From the NCBI GenBank assembly GCA_964459065.1, contig CAYWMN010000102.1, positions 1-12,341 of the forward strand: DNA of 12,341 nucleotides, written 5' to 3'. The position numbers were made by a program, and so were the translations under genes. The stretch comes from JAMCXS01 sp964459065 (GTDB taxonomy: Bacteria > Acidobacteriota > Terriglobia > UBA7540). Shown piece by piece: positions 1 through 8,554 of the stretch; within the stretch, counting starts at the first letter, position 1; each line of letters opens with the position of its first letter. The notes beneath the pieces were generated by a model. The model did not search any database. It worked only from the letters and a program-made list of their open reading frames with translations, and was not told where the DNA came from.

Positions 1-1577
<1,577 letters not shown>

Positions 1578-1610
1578 GCCGCAATCCGGCCAACAACCAA
1601 GAAGTAAGCA

Positions 1611-1639
1611 AAAGGGCGGGGATCGTTTCCCCGCCCTTT
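1611..1639. terminator. Hairpin terminator shared by groEL and the convergent DUF2520 gene
   Basis: A perfect 12-bp stem (1611-1622 with 1628-1639: AAAGGGCGGGGA / TCCCCGCCCTTT) closes a 5-nt loop. It lies 33 bases after the groEL stop and 35 bases beyond the stop of the opposing gene. The stem ends in A's on one side and T's on the other, so each strand presents a short U run after a GC-rich stem (TTTCTGCTTT on the plus strand). That geometry suits a bidirectional intrinsic terminator. The U tract is short, so efficiency is uncertain. Confidence 0.85.
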
Positions 1640-1674
1640 CTGCTTTAAGAAGCCGCGATGGAGTCCGCCGAAAT

Positions 1675-2565
1675 TCATTTGAGGATGGAGGGCTTGGCCT
1701 CAGCCGCTCCCGCTACCTTCAACATCAGGCGCACCAGTTCCCGGTAGGCGGGAACGGCCTCAGGCGCTGAGCGGCGAAGCTCCGCGAGGTGCCTTTCGAG
1801 CGTTTTCCAGTCCCCACGAACCGCCGGTCCCGTCAGGGCCTTGTGCCCGCCCAGCTGATTGAAGTTTCTTGCCGTCTCCTGCACAAACTGCGCCAGCATG
1901 GGCTTCGCAATTCCGGGTGGCACGCCGGCTTGCTGCAAAAGCTTCTCGGAGCAATCCATCAGGGCAACCACGCTGGGGCAAACCAGGAACGCACTCAGAT
2001 GATAAAGAGGCTTGGCTTCGGGCGCGATCTCAAAGCAGGTCCCGCCGAGGACTTTAACCCAGCGTTTGGCCTGCGCTTTCGCCTGTCGGTCGCCCTCCAC
2101 CGCCCAGTAACAGCCTCTCAGGCTACGGGCGCCGGCCTGCGGGCTGGGAACCGTCTGATAGGGGTGAAGCGATCCAATCCATGCGCCGCGCCGTTTGAAC
2201 GGCTCCAGCACCGAGGCCGGCAACGACCCACAGGTGTGCAGGACTGCGCGTCCGGTCCAATCCGCGCGGCAAAGCGCAACCTGGCGCGACACCGGCTCCA
2301 CGGCGGTATCGGAAACTGTTATTAAAACCACGCTGGATTTGCCCAGTTGCGGAGAACTCAGGCTGACGGCTTTCCCGCTTCCGATAAAACGGACGGCGTG
2401 TCTGGCCTGCCCAATCCGGCGTCCGGCTACGCAGCCAATGCCGATCCCGGCTTCGCGCAGGGCCTTCCCCATCGCCTGTCCCAGGCGGCCCGGTCCGACA
2501 ATCGCCACGCCAACGCTCTTTCCGCCTTCACCCTGCAATCGCCCGTTCAACAAAATTCTTCTCAT
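1675..2565 (-). CDS. NAD(P)-binding Rossmann-like / DUF2520 domain protein
   Basis: A 296-residue cytosolic protein of the Rossmann-like plus DUF2520 family, which is distantly related in fold to ketopantoate reductase and 6-phosphogluconate dehydrogenase. The substrate of most members is unknown. A Rossmann glycine motif GPGRLG lies at residues 24-29, a second strand motif LITVSD at 81-86, HTCGSL at 110-115, the family signature SLHPYQTV at 132-139, and TGPAVRGD at 245-252 in the helical C-terminal half that mediates dimerisation in related dehydrogenases. The ATG at 2565 leaves 19 residues before the first strand and has only a weak ribosome-binding site. A GTG at 2508 with a nearby AAGGCGGAAAG stretch would start directly at the Rossmann strand and is a reasonable alternative. 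The gene converges on groEL and diverges from the small membrane-protein gene. Reductase or dehydrogenase activity is inferred from the fold, not shown. Confidence 0.88.
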   Translation of the reverse strand: MRRILLNGRLQGEGGKSVGVAIVGPGRLGQAMGKALREAGIGIGCVAGRRIGQARHAVRFIGSGKAVSLSSPQLGKSSVVLITVSDTAVEPVSRQVALCRADWTGRAVLHTCGSLPASVLEPFKRRGAWIGSLHPYQTVPSPQAGARSLRGCYWAVEGDRQAKAQAKRWVKVLGGTCFEIAPEAKPLYHLSAFLVCPSVVALMDCSEKLLQQAGVPPGIAKPMLAQFVQETARNFNQLGGHKALTGPAVRGDWKTLERHLAELRRSAPEAVPAYRELVRLMLKVAGAAEAKPSILK

Positions 2566-2572
2566 TTCTTTG

Positions 2573-2601
2573 GTGACATCCGACGATGATACGCATCTAA
2601 A
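2573..2601 (+). promoter_or_regulatory. Possible sigma70 promoter for the small membrane protein
   Basis: GTGACA (2573-2578, five of six -35 consensus bases) is followed after exactly 17 bases by TCTAAA (2596-2601, four of six -10 bases). Initiation would fall near 2608, giving a leader of about 35 bases. On the opposite strand TATCAT (2586-2591) could be the -10 of the divergent DUF2520 gene, but I see no good -35 for it. Both are read by eye and only tentative. Confidence 0.35.
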
Positions 2602-2642
2602 GAATATTAAGGGAGAAAAAAACCGGTGAAAGTCGAAGCCTT

Positions 2643-2831
2643 ATGGACGACGTGTCATTAGTTTTTATTATTTTGGTTTTTCTCTTCTACGCCGTGATTG
2701 CCGGCGCGTTTGTTTTTGTAGGCCTCCGCCGCTGGCTCTGGCCTGTCCTCAAACCATGGTTTCCCCGCAAAGGAACCGTCGAACGCCAGCCCCCGGTCCA
2801 CGCCGTAGACCAAGAGCATAGCCCCTCTTAA
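2643..2831 (+). CDS. Small single-pass membrane protein, unrecognised
   Basis: A 62-residue protein not assigned to any family I recognise. A short acidic N-terminus (MDDVS) is followed by a hydrophobic segment at about residues 6-28. Then comes a basic, tryptophan-rich stretch (LRRWLWPVLKPWFPRKG) and a polar tail. The positive charges after the segment predict an N-out, C-in topology. No upstream in-frame start exists before a stop codon, so ATG 2643 is the only sensible start. Its ribosome-binding site is poor: the GGGAGA at 2611 is about 27 bases away. The stop codon (2829-2831) overlaps the stop of convergent uvrB by three bases. Its reality rests on the transmembrane pattern, the plausible promoter and the neat fit between its neighbours; a chance ORF cannot be excluded. 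Confidence 0.55.
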   Translation: MDDVSLVFIILVFLFYAVIAGAFVFVGLRRWLWPVLKPWFPRKGTVERQPPVHAVDQEHSPS

Positions 2832-4849
2832 CTTTTACGCGGACCCTTTTCGCCGGCGGCAACCGGCAGAATGCCCGCGCCTTTTTCCCGCAAAGCCTTC
2901 ACGCGGTCGCGCAACTGGGCCGCTTTTTCAAACTCAAACTCCTTGGCGGCTTCGCGCATCTGATTTTCCAGACGGGAAATTAGCGCCTCCAACTGATCCT
3001 GCGACGTCACCTCTTCCAGGTCGTCCTCGCTCGGCACGGTCGCGTAATCCGCCTCGACAATGGCAACCAGAGCCATATCCACGGGCTTAATAATGCTCTC
3101 CGGCGTAATGCCGTTTTCTTTGTTGTACTGGATCTGTTTCGAGCGCCGGCGCTCGGTTTCCGCAATCGCCTGCCGCATGGAATCGGTTGTCCGGTCGGCG
3201 TAAAGAATGGCTTTTCCGTGAAGGTTCCTGGCCGCGCGGCCCATGGTCTGGATCAACGCTCCCGCCGAGCGGAGATATCCCTCTTTGTCGGCATCCAGAA
3301 TCGCCACCAGCGAAACTTCCGGCAGGTCGAGCCCTTCGCGCAGCAGGTTGATGCCGATCAGAACGTCAAACTCGCCGCGCCGCAGGTCCCGCAGGATTTT
3401 CACCCGCTCCAGGGTGTCAATTTCCGAATGCAGGTAGCGGCAGCGGACGCCGACTTCCGTATAATACCCGGCAAGGTCTTCGGCCATGCGCTTGGTCAAA
3501 GTCGTCACCAGCACGCGCTCATTCGCCTTGGCCCGCGCGCGGATTTCGTCCAGAAGATCGTCCACCTGGTTGCGCGTCGGACGAATTTCAATTTCGGGGT
3601 CCACCAGGCCGGTGGGGCGAATAATTTGCTCGACCACTTCTCCAGCCGTCTTCGTAAGCTCGTAGGGCCCCGGAGTCGCCGAGATGTAGATGACCTGCCC
3701 CGCGCGGTGCTCGAATTCTTCAAAGGTCAGCGGACGGTTGTCGAGCGCCGAGGGCATCCGGAAACCGTAATCCACCAGGGTCTGTTTGCGTGAGCGGTCG
3801 CCCCGGAACATCCCGTGAAGCTGCGGAACCGTCTGGTGGCTCTCATCCAGAAACATCAGCGCGTCCTGCGGCAGGTAGTCGAGAAGCGTGGGCGGCGGTT
3901 CACCGGGCAGCCGGCCGGAAAGATGCCGCGAGTAGTTTTCAATCCCGTGGCAGTATCCCATTTCCTTCATCATTTCCACGTCAAACATGGTTCGCTGGTG
4001 GATGCGCTGCGCTTCCACCAGCTTTCCCTGTTTTTCCAACTCGCCCCGCCACCACTCGAGTTCGCCCAGGATTCTTTCAATCGCCAGCTCGCGCTGTTCA
4101 GGCGGCATCACATAGTGGCTGCGGGGATAAACCGGCAGCCGCGTATAGGTCTGTTTCACCTGCCCGAAGAGCGGGTCGATCTGAGCGAGCGACTCAATCT
4201 CATCGCCCCAAAGCTCAACCCGGTAGGCGTTGTCATCATAGGTAGGATAAATTTCGACCACGTCGCCGCGCACGCGAAACGTCCCGCGCCGGAAGTCCGT
4301 ATCGTTGCGCTCGTACTGGATCTCGACCAGCCGCCGAAGAACCTCGTGCCGGGAAATCCGCTGGCCTTTCTCAAGCATCAGCAGCATGCCGTAATAGGCC
4401 TCGGGCGAACCGATGCCGTAAATACAGCTGACGCTTGCGACAATCAGGCAGTCGCGCCGCTCAAACAGCGACCGCGTCGCCGACATCCGCAGCTTATCGA
4501 GCTCATCATTAACGGTGGATTCTTTTTCAATGTAGACGTCGCCGGAAGGGATGTAGGCTTCGGGCTGATAGTAATCATAGTAGCTGACAAAATATTCCAC
4601 CGCGTTGTGCGGGAAGAAAGCGCGAAATTCGTGGTAGAGCTGCGCGGCCAGGGTTTTGTTGTGCGCCAGAACCAGCGCCGGTCGCTGGGCCGCCTCAATG
4701 ACCTTGGCCACGGTAAAAGTTTTTCCGGAGCCGGTCACGCCCAGCAGCACCTGGTGATGCTGCCCCTTGTCGACCCCGCCCACCAGATGTTTGATGGCCG
4801 CCTTCTGGTCACCGCGAGGCGAATAGTCGGAAATTAGTTTGAAGTCCAT
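2828..4849 (-). CDS. uvrB: Excinuclease ABC subunit B
   Basis: UvrB is the central DNA-damage-verification subunit of bacterial nucleotide excision repair: it is loaded by UvrA, opens DNA with its helicase fold, and recruits UvrC. The 673-residue length is normal for the family. Walker A GVTGSGKTF is at residues 37-45, and the beta-hairpin that clamps the damaged strand is at about 87-112 (YFVSYYDYYQPEAYIPSGD). The UvrA-interaction region with RGTFRVRGDVVEI is near 188-200, the DESH box is at 335-338, and ISATPGPYEL and QTMGRAARN helicase motifs follow. A C-terminal UVR coiled-coil domain at about 618-653 (EFEFEKAAQLRDRV) binds UvrC. The tail after the UVR domain (about 20 residues, Gly/Pro/Lys-rich) is variable. 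The ATG at 4849 matches the family N-terminus (FKLISDYSPRGDQ). The gene stands alone, divergent from the glycoside hydrolase gene and convergent with the small membrane-protein gene. Confidence 0.98.
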   Translation of the reverse strand: MDFKLISDYSPRGDQKAAIKHLVGGVDKGQHHQVLLGVTGSGKTFTVAKVIEAAQRPALVLAHNKTLAAQLYHEFRAFFPHNAVEYFVSYYDYYQPEAYIPSGDVYIEKESTVNDELDKLRMSATRSLFERRDCLIVASVSCIYGIGSPEAYYGMLLMLEKGQRISRHEVLRRLVEIQYERNDTDFRRGTFRVRGDVVEIYPTYDDNAYRVELWGDEIESLAQIDPLFGQVKQTYTRLPVYPRSHYVMPPEQRELAIERILGELEWWRGELEKQGKLVEAQRIHQRTMFDVEMMKEMGYCHGIENYSRHLSGRLPGEPPPTLLDYLPQDALMFLDESHQTVPQLHGMFRGDRSRKQTLVDYGFRMPSALDNRPLTFEEFEHRAGQVIYISATPGPYELTKTAGEVVEQIIRPTGLVDPEIEIRPTRNQVDDLLDEIRARAKANERVLVTTLTKRMAEDLAGYYTEVGVRCRYLHSEIDTLERVKILRDLRRGEFDVLIGINLLREGLDLPEVSLVAILDADKEGYLRSAGALIQTMGRAARNLHGKAILYADRTTDSMRQAIAETERRRSKQIQYNKENGITPESIIKPVDMALVAIVEADYATVPSEDDLEEVTSQDQLEALISRLENQMREAAKEFEFEKAAQLRDRVKALREKGAGILPVAAGEKGPRKS

Positions 4850-4872
4850 AACCGGTTACCGGTAATCCTTCG
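4850..4872 (-). promoter_or_regulatory. uvrB leader with hairpin between Shine-Dalgarno and ATG
   Basis: On the minus strand the best Shine-Dalgarno match, GAAGGA, lies about 16 bases before the ATG, which is too far for good initiation. The gap holds ACCGGTAACCGGT, which can fold into a 5-bp stem (ACCGG/CCGGT) with a TAA loop. Folding would bring the Shine-Dalgarno within about three unpaired bases of the start plus the helix. This is an inference from sequence only. Confidence 0.4.
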
Positions 4873-4886
4873 AATTGAGCAACTCT

Positions 4887-4892
4887 ATTATA
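4887..4892 (-). promoter_or_regulatory. -10 box of uvrB promoter
   Basis: The minus strand reads TATAAT, a perfect -10 hexamer, about 38 bases before the uvrB ATG, giving a leader near 30 bases. At 17-bp spacing the -35 position reads GGGTTT, which is poor. A 9-bp direct repeat (GGGTGAAGC on the minus strand, 4893-4901 and 4922-4930) flanks this region and could be an activator or repressor site. No SOS box of the CTGT-N8-ACAG type was seen. Confidence 0.55.
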
Positions 4893-4994
4893 GCTTCACC
4901 CCTGTGGCAAAACCCGGTCACGCTTCACCCGCCGTCCGGCGCAAGGTTACTCCTCAAGAATGGTCCGGAGCTATCGGATCAGCCTCGGCAATCC

Positions 4995-5023
4995 TTGACA
5001 GGGCCCCGGGGACTGAATACACT
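4995..5023 (+). promoter_or_regulatory. Sigma70-type promoter of the GH20 gene
   Basis: A perfect TTGACA (4995-5000) is separated by exactly 17 bases from TACACT (5018-5023, four of six). Transcription would begin near 5030 and leave a leader of about 60 bases. That leader contains a GC-rich self-complementary stretch (CCCGGC at 5039-5044 with GCCGGG at 5057-5062), followed by the TTTGGAGG ribosome-binding site at 5077-5084. Confidence 0.65.
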
Positions 5024-5089
5024 CGCTGTTTTCCGATGCCCGGCCGCCGGCTCTGCGCCGGGTAATTTGCAACTCCTTTGGAGGTTGTC

Positions 5090-7255
5090 ATGAAACGATT
5101 CAGCCCTGTTCGGTTTCGGACTCCGGGGCCTTATCTGCTTTTATTGCTTGCCGCGTTCTGCACAGGCGCCCTGGCGAAAAATCTTCAGGCCATGGAGCCG
5201 ATGGTGATCCCTCAGCCCCGGTATCTCCAAAGCAAGGCGGAGCCTTTCCAGGTGACCTCAAAGCTTGAGATTGTTCTGCTCTCGCCCTTTGCCCACCAGG
5301 ACCGGTACGCGGCCGAGAGCGTCCAGCGGGAGCTGAAATTGGTCACCGGCCACATGTTTCCAATCGTGGGCTTGAGAGAACCTCCGAAGAATGCGCCCGC
5401 CATCATCATGGGACGGATCGCGCAACCCCAGGTCAGGGCCCTGCTCGCGAGCCGCCATCTCAGCACGGCGGGCGTCGCCGCGCAAGGCTACGTGCTGGAC
5501 GTTTCGCCAAGCAGCATCCTGGTGGCAGGCAAAGACATCGCGGGGCTTTTCTATGGCGCCCAGACGTTGCGCCAGTTAGTGGTTCCCAGCCCCGGCGGAG
5601 CCGAGATCCTGGGAGTGAGCGTCCGCGACTGGCCGGCCCTGCGATACCGCGGCGTCCAGGTTGACATGAGCCGCGGCCCGGTTCCAAAACTCAGCTATCT
5701 GGAAAGCATCGTCCGCAGAATCGCCCAGTTCAAGATGAATCAGCTTTACCTGTACATGGAAGACTCCTTCCGGCTGCAGGGACAACCGCTCTGGGGCGTG
5801 CTGAGCGATACCCTGACGCGTGCCGATTGGAACACTCTGGTGACCTACGCGGCCCGCTATCACGTGACCCTTGTGCCTTCAACCGAGAACTGCGGACACC
5901 TGCACAAGATCCTGCGGTTTGAACAGTACACTGGGCTTGCCGAGCGCCCGCACGGATTCGTCCTGGCGCCCCAGGACCCGCACGAACTCAGCTTCCTCAA
6001 CGACATGTACAAGCAGATGGTGCCGGTTTTTCCCTCCCAGATCTACCACATCGGCTGCGATGAAACCTTCGGGCTCGGCAAAGGCCGCTCGAAGGCCCTG
6101 ATCGATAAAGAGGGTTATGGAAAAGTTTACGTTGATAACCTGATTCGCGTTGCAAAACTGGTTGAGAGCTACAACAAGCAAGTCATGTTCTGGGGCGATA
6201 TCGCGGTTGAGCACCCTGACATGATTCCGAGCTTGCCCAAGAATCTGATTGTGGCAACCTGGACCTATGGCGCGCAAACCAGCTACCAGAAATGGCTGAA
6301 ACCATTCGAGGGCACGGGATTACGCCTCTTTGTTTGTCCGTGGGTCGGCAACACAGGTTTGATTGTTCCCGACTACGAAGAAGCCGCCTATAACATCCGT
6401 GAGTTGCTCGCTGAGGGCAAGCAGGCCGGCGCCATGGGAGCCCTCATCACGGTGTGGAACGATGGCGGGGAAACGCTCTACGGACCCAACTGGTGGGCCA
6501 TCGTCTACGGAGCTGCCTGCGCTTGGGAACCGGGCAGACCCAGCGTCGAGGCCTTCAACCGCAAGTACGATTGGGCCTTTTACCGGAACACCGATCACCG
6601 CTTTGCAAAGGCCATTATGGCGCTCAGCCATCTGAACGAGGTCATGCGTGCCGGCAAACCTATCTCGACTTACGACATGGGATATGGAGGCGCCGGCGAA
6701 AACCTGTTCTGGCAAAATCCCTTCTCACCCGCCGGCCGCAAATCCGTCGAAAAAGATCTCCCCGTAGCCTCGCTGATTCGCCTGACGGCCGAACACTCCT
6801 ACACGGTGATGGTGGATAGCGCATCGCGCGCCAAACGTAACAGCGACACGCTGGCAACGCTCAAGTTTGCCGCGCTCAGGCTCGACGCACTGGGCATGCG
6901 CTACCAGTTCGCCCAGGAAATTTCCGAGCTTTACCTGGACGCCATCCAGAAGGCCAGGGCCAATCAAAAACGTTTGGCCAGGAGGGATCTTTCAGATATT
7001 ACCTCCACCAACGGCCGCCTTGAAGACCTCCGCGACTACACAACCCGGCTGGAGGAAATGTACCGCCATCTCTGGTTGAGCGAGAATCTTCCCACGTGGC
7101 TGCCCAACATTCTGGCGCTCTACCGGCGCAACGGCGATTTGTGGCAGGACCTCATCTCAAAGTATTCGACGATTCGAGCCCAATACGGAGATGGCCAGCC
7201 GCTTCCTTCACCCCAATCGCTGGGATTGCTGACTGGATCACAGGGCGGACAGTAG
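5090..7255 (+). CDS. Secreted glycoside hydrolase family 20 (beta-N-acetylhexosaminidase-like)
   Basis: A 721-residue exported enzyme of the GH20 type. These remove terminal GlcNAc/GalNAc residues by substrate-assisted catalysis, with an Asp that positions the N-acetyl group and a Glu acid/base. The ATG at 5090 is chosen because GGAGG sits 5 bases upstream; an in-frame TTG at 5078 lies before that site. Residues 1-29 form a Sec signal peptide (basic start, LLLLLAAF core, ALA cleavage site). The alpha/beta domain typical of GH20 domain 2 spans about 36-165. The TIM barrel begins at RDWPALRYRGVQVDMSRG and carries HIGCDET with catalytic pair Asp324-Glu325. Barrel-end VWNDGGE, with nearby tryptophans, comes later. 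After about residue 520 follows a mostly helical extension seen in longer family members. Likely substrates are chitin-type, peptidoglycan or glycan GlcNAc; the exact one cannot be read. Two consecutive TAG stops end the gene. Confidence 0.85.
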   Translation: MKRFSPVRFRTPGPYLLLLLAAFCTGALAKNLQAMEPMVIPQPRYLQSKAEPFQVTSKLEIVLLSPFAHQDRYAAESVQRELKLVTGHMFPIVGLREPPKNAPAIIMGRIAQPQVRALLASRHLSTAGVAAQGYVLDVSPSSILVAGKDIAGLFYGAQTLRQLVVPSPGGAEILGVSVRDWPALRYRGVQVDMSRGPVPKLSYLESIVRRIAQFKMNQLYLYMEDSFRLQGQPLWGVLSDTLTRADWNTLVTYAARYHVTLVPSTENCGHLHKILRFEQYTGLAERPHGFVLAPQDPHELSFLNDMYKQMVPVFPSQIYHIGCDETFGLGKGRSKALIDKEGYGKVYVDNLIRVAKLVESYNKQVMFWGDIAVEHPDMIPSLPKNLIVATWTYGAQTSYQKWLKPFEGTGLRLFVCPWVGNTGLIVPDYEEAAYNIRELLAEGKQAGAMGALITVWNDGGETLYGPNWWAIVYGAACAWEPGRPSVEAFNRKYDWAFYRNTDHRFAKAIMALSHLNEVMRAGKPISTYDMGYGGAGENLFWQNPFSPAGRKSVEKDLPVASLIRLTAEHSYTVMVDSASRAKRNSDTLATLKFAALRLDALGMRYQFAQEISELYLDAIQKARANQKRLARRDLSDITSTNGRLEDLRDYTTRLEEMYRHLWLSENLPTWLPNILALYRRNGDLWQDLISKYSTIRAQYGDGQPLPSPQSLGLLTGSQGGQ

Positions 7256-7297
7256 TAGACTCCCGCCCGCAACATGCGCCGTAGTTCAGAGCGCTAG

Positions 7298-7378
7298 GGC
7301 TCGACGAAGGGCACGTGGCTTCTGCGCGCCACGCTGAACGATGGCACTACGCACGATGTGCTGATTTCGCTGCGTTAA
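7298..7378 (+). pseudogene. Relic of the 3' end of a beta-rich coding sequence
   Basis: Between the GH20 gene and the foldase gene, 26 codons plus a TAA read GSTKGTWLLRATLNDG followed by TTHDVLISLR. The pattern resembles the last two strands of an extracellular beta-sandwich domain (xTWxLRATLxDGTTHxVxISLR; PxKF-type domains end similarly). No start codon or longer frame accompanies it: a TAG stands immediately upstream at 7295-7297. It lies in the same reading frame as the GH20 gene, 43 bases past its stop, so it may be a detached C-terminal module of that enzyme or the tail of a lost neighbour. The family comparison is from memory, so this stays tentative. Confidence 0.4.
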
Positions 7379-7391
7379 ACACCTGACGCCT

Positions 7392-7418
7392 GGAGGGTGG
7401 ACGTTCCTTCCGCCCTCC
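7392..7418 (+). terminator. Hairpin, probable terminator behind the coding relic/GH20
   Basis: A 10-bp stem (7392-7401 with 7409-7418, GGAGGGTGGA / TTCCGCCCTCC with one G-T pair) closes a 7-nt loop, 14 bases past the relic's TAA. A T-rich stretch (TATTTTTGAT) comes only about 12 bases later, so it is a weak intrinsic terminator. It would end transcripts from the GH20 promoter before the foldase promoter. Confidence 0.5.
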
Positions 7419-7501
7419 CGCAATCTTCAGTATTTTTGATCTCCCGGCCGCCAGCGCCGTCGCTTCGCATTTCCTTTCTCGGCACCCGCAGCTTAAACTC
7501 T

Positions 7502-7530
7502 TTGGCCAAACCGCAGGCCCGTGCTATGAT
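7502..7530 (+). promoter_or_regulatory. Promoter of the SurA-like foldase gene
   Basis: TTGGCC (7502-7507, four of six) and TATGAT (7525-7530, five of six) are spaced by exactly 17 bases. Initiation near 7537 gives a leader of about 37 bases that contains the strong GGAGGAG ribosome-binding site at 7559-7565. Confidence 0.55.
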
Positions 7531-7573
7531 GAGGCATTTCATTTATCACCGAAAACTTGGAGGAGAGATTGCC

Positions 7574-8554
7574 ATGAGGGTATGTTTTTCTAGGCCGGCC
7601 GGTACAGCGTTTAAAGTCATTTTGGCGGGAGCTTTGTCCGGCCTGGTCTGCTTTGGACAGAATTCACCGCAGGCGCACGCGCCGCAGGCAAGCTCCTCAC
7701 CAAGCCGGGCCGCAGCCACCTCAGCCTCTTCGCCGCAGAAGGTTGTGATGAGGGTCGGCAACGAGAAGGTAACCCAAGCTGAGATGGACTTCCTGATTCA
7801 GAACCTTAACCCGCGGGTGCGGCAAGCTGTAGCCGCCCGAGGGCGCAGCGTCCTGGGCCAGCAATACTCGATGATGCTTCTGCTTTCGCGGAAAGCTGTA
7901 AACGACCACCTGGATACTTCGCCTGACATTGAGCGGGAGATTGCTCTCCAGAAACGCCAAACGCTTGCTCAGGCCGAGTATCGGAAGCTGGAAGGCCAGG
8001 TCAGCGTCAACCCGCAGGAAGTCAGCGCTTTCTACACAGCCCATAAGCAGGAATTTGAACAGGCAAGCGTTCGCGAGTTTATCGTCATGAAGAAAGCGCC
8101 GGGCGCCGCAGCCGGAGCTCCGGGGCTTTCCCCCGAACAAGCCCAGGCGCGCCTCGCTTCGATCCGCAAGGCTATCGTTGCGGGAACCCCCATCGCGCAA
8201 GTCACCAAGAAGTTTGAGGTGCCGAACGAGGTCATCATTGAACCCCAGCCCCGCACGGTACACCGAGGCCAGTTGATACCCGCCTTAGACAAGGTGGCTT
8301 TTGAACTCAAAGACAACCAGTTTTCAGATCCCGTGGACACGCCCCGGGCAATTGTCGCCATCCAGGTCCTCTCCCGTCAGCAACCGCAGTTGAAAGATGT
8401 GTCAGACGAGATTGAGAGCAATCTCCGCCAGCAAAAGATGCAGTCGGTTGTCGATGCTCTCAAAGCAAAGACCAATATTTGGATGGACCCGGTTTATTTC
8501 AAGACTCCGGCCGCGCAGGCATCCAGCCAGGCTGCGCCACAGGAGCAAAAGTAA
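7574..8554 (+). CDS. Exported SurA/PrsA-like peptidyl-prolyl isomerase family protein
   Basis: A 326-residue periplasmic or secreted protein of the SurA/PrsA/PpiD-type foldase group, which chaperones exported proteins. ATG 7574 follows GGAGGAG by 8 bases. The frame is open further upstream, but no site supports a start there. Residues 1-28 are a signal peptide (basic start, VILAGALSGLV core). An Ala/Ser/Pro-rich linker reaches about residue 55. The SurA N-terminal helical domain starts at VVMRVGNEKVTQAEMDFLI and continues to about 165. A parvulin-like domain follows (REFIVMKKAP near 172-181, ending FSDPVDTPRAIVAIQVLS), then a helix and a Gln/Ala-rich tail. The positions where active parvulins carry histidine (the HILV- and GYHI-like strands) read EFIV and RAIV, so isomerase activity is probably lost and a chaperone role is more likely. 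It has its own promoter and is not linked to lptD or pdxA as E. coli surA is. Confidence 0.78.
   Translation: MRVCFSRPAGTAFKVILAGALSGLVCFGQNSPQAHAPQASSSPSRAAATSASSPQKVVMRVGNEKVTQAEMDFLIQNLNPRVRQAVAARGRSVLGQQYSMMLLLSRKAVNDHLDTSPDIEREIALQKRQTLAQAEYRKLEGQVSVNPQEVSAFYTAHKQEFEQASVREFIVMKKAPGAAAGAPGLSPEQAQARLASIRKAIVAGTPIAQVTKKFEVPNEVIIEPQPRTVHRGQLIPALDKVAFELKDNQFSDPVDTPRAIVAIQVLSRQQPQLKDVSDEIESNLRQQKMQSVVDALKAKTNIWMDPVYFKTPAAQASSQAAPQEQK

Noticed and set aside
3815..4837. 340-codon open frame antisense to uvrB
   Set aside because: It mirrors the uvrB codons, has no family features, and no promoter or ribosome-binding site of its own.
4893..4930. Direct repeat GCTTCACCC as an operator or SOS box
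   Set aside because: Only two 9-bp copies exist, they do not match a known LexA site, and chance cannot be excluded; it is mentioned only as a remark at the uvrB -10 box.
7397..7573. N-terminal extension of the foldase gene by 59 codons
   Set aside because: The strong GGAGGAG and a signal peptide follow at ATG 7574, a good promoter lies inside the supposed extension, and the extension also contains the hairpin.
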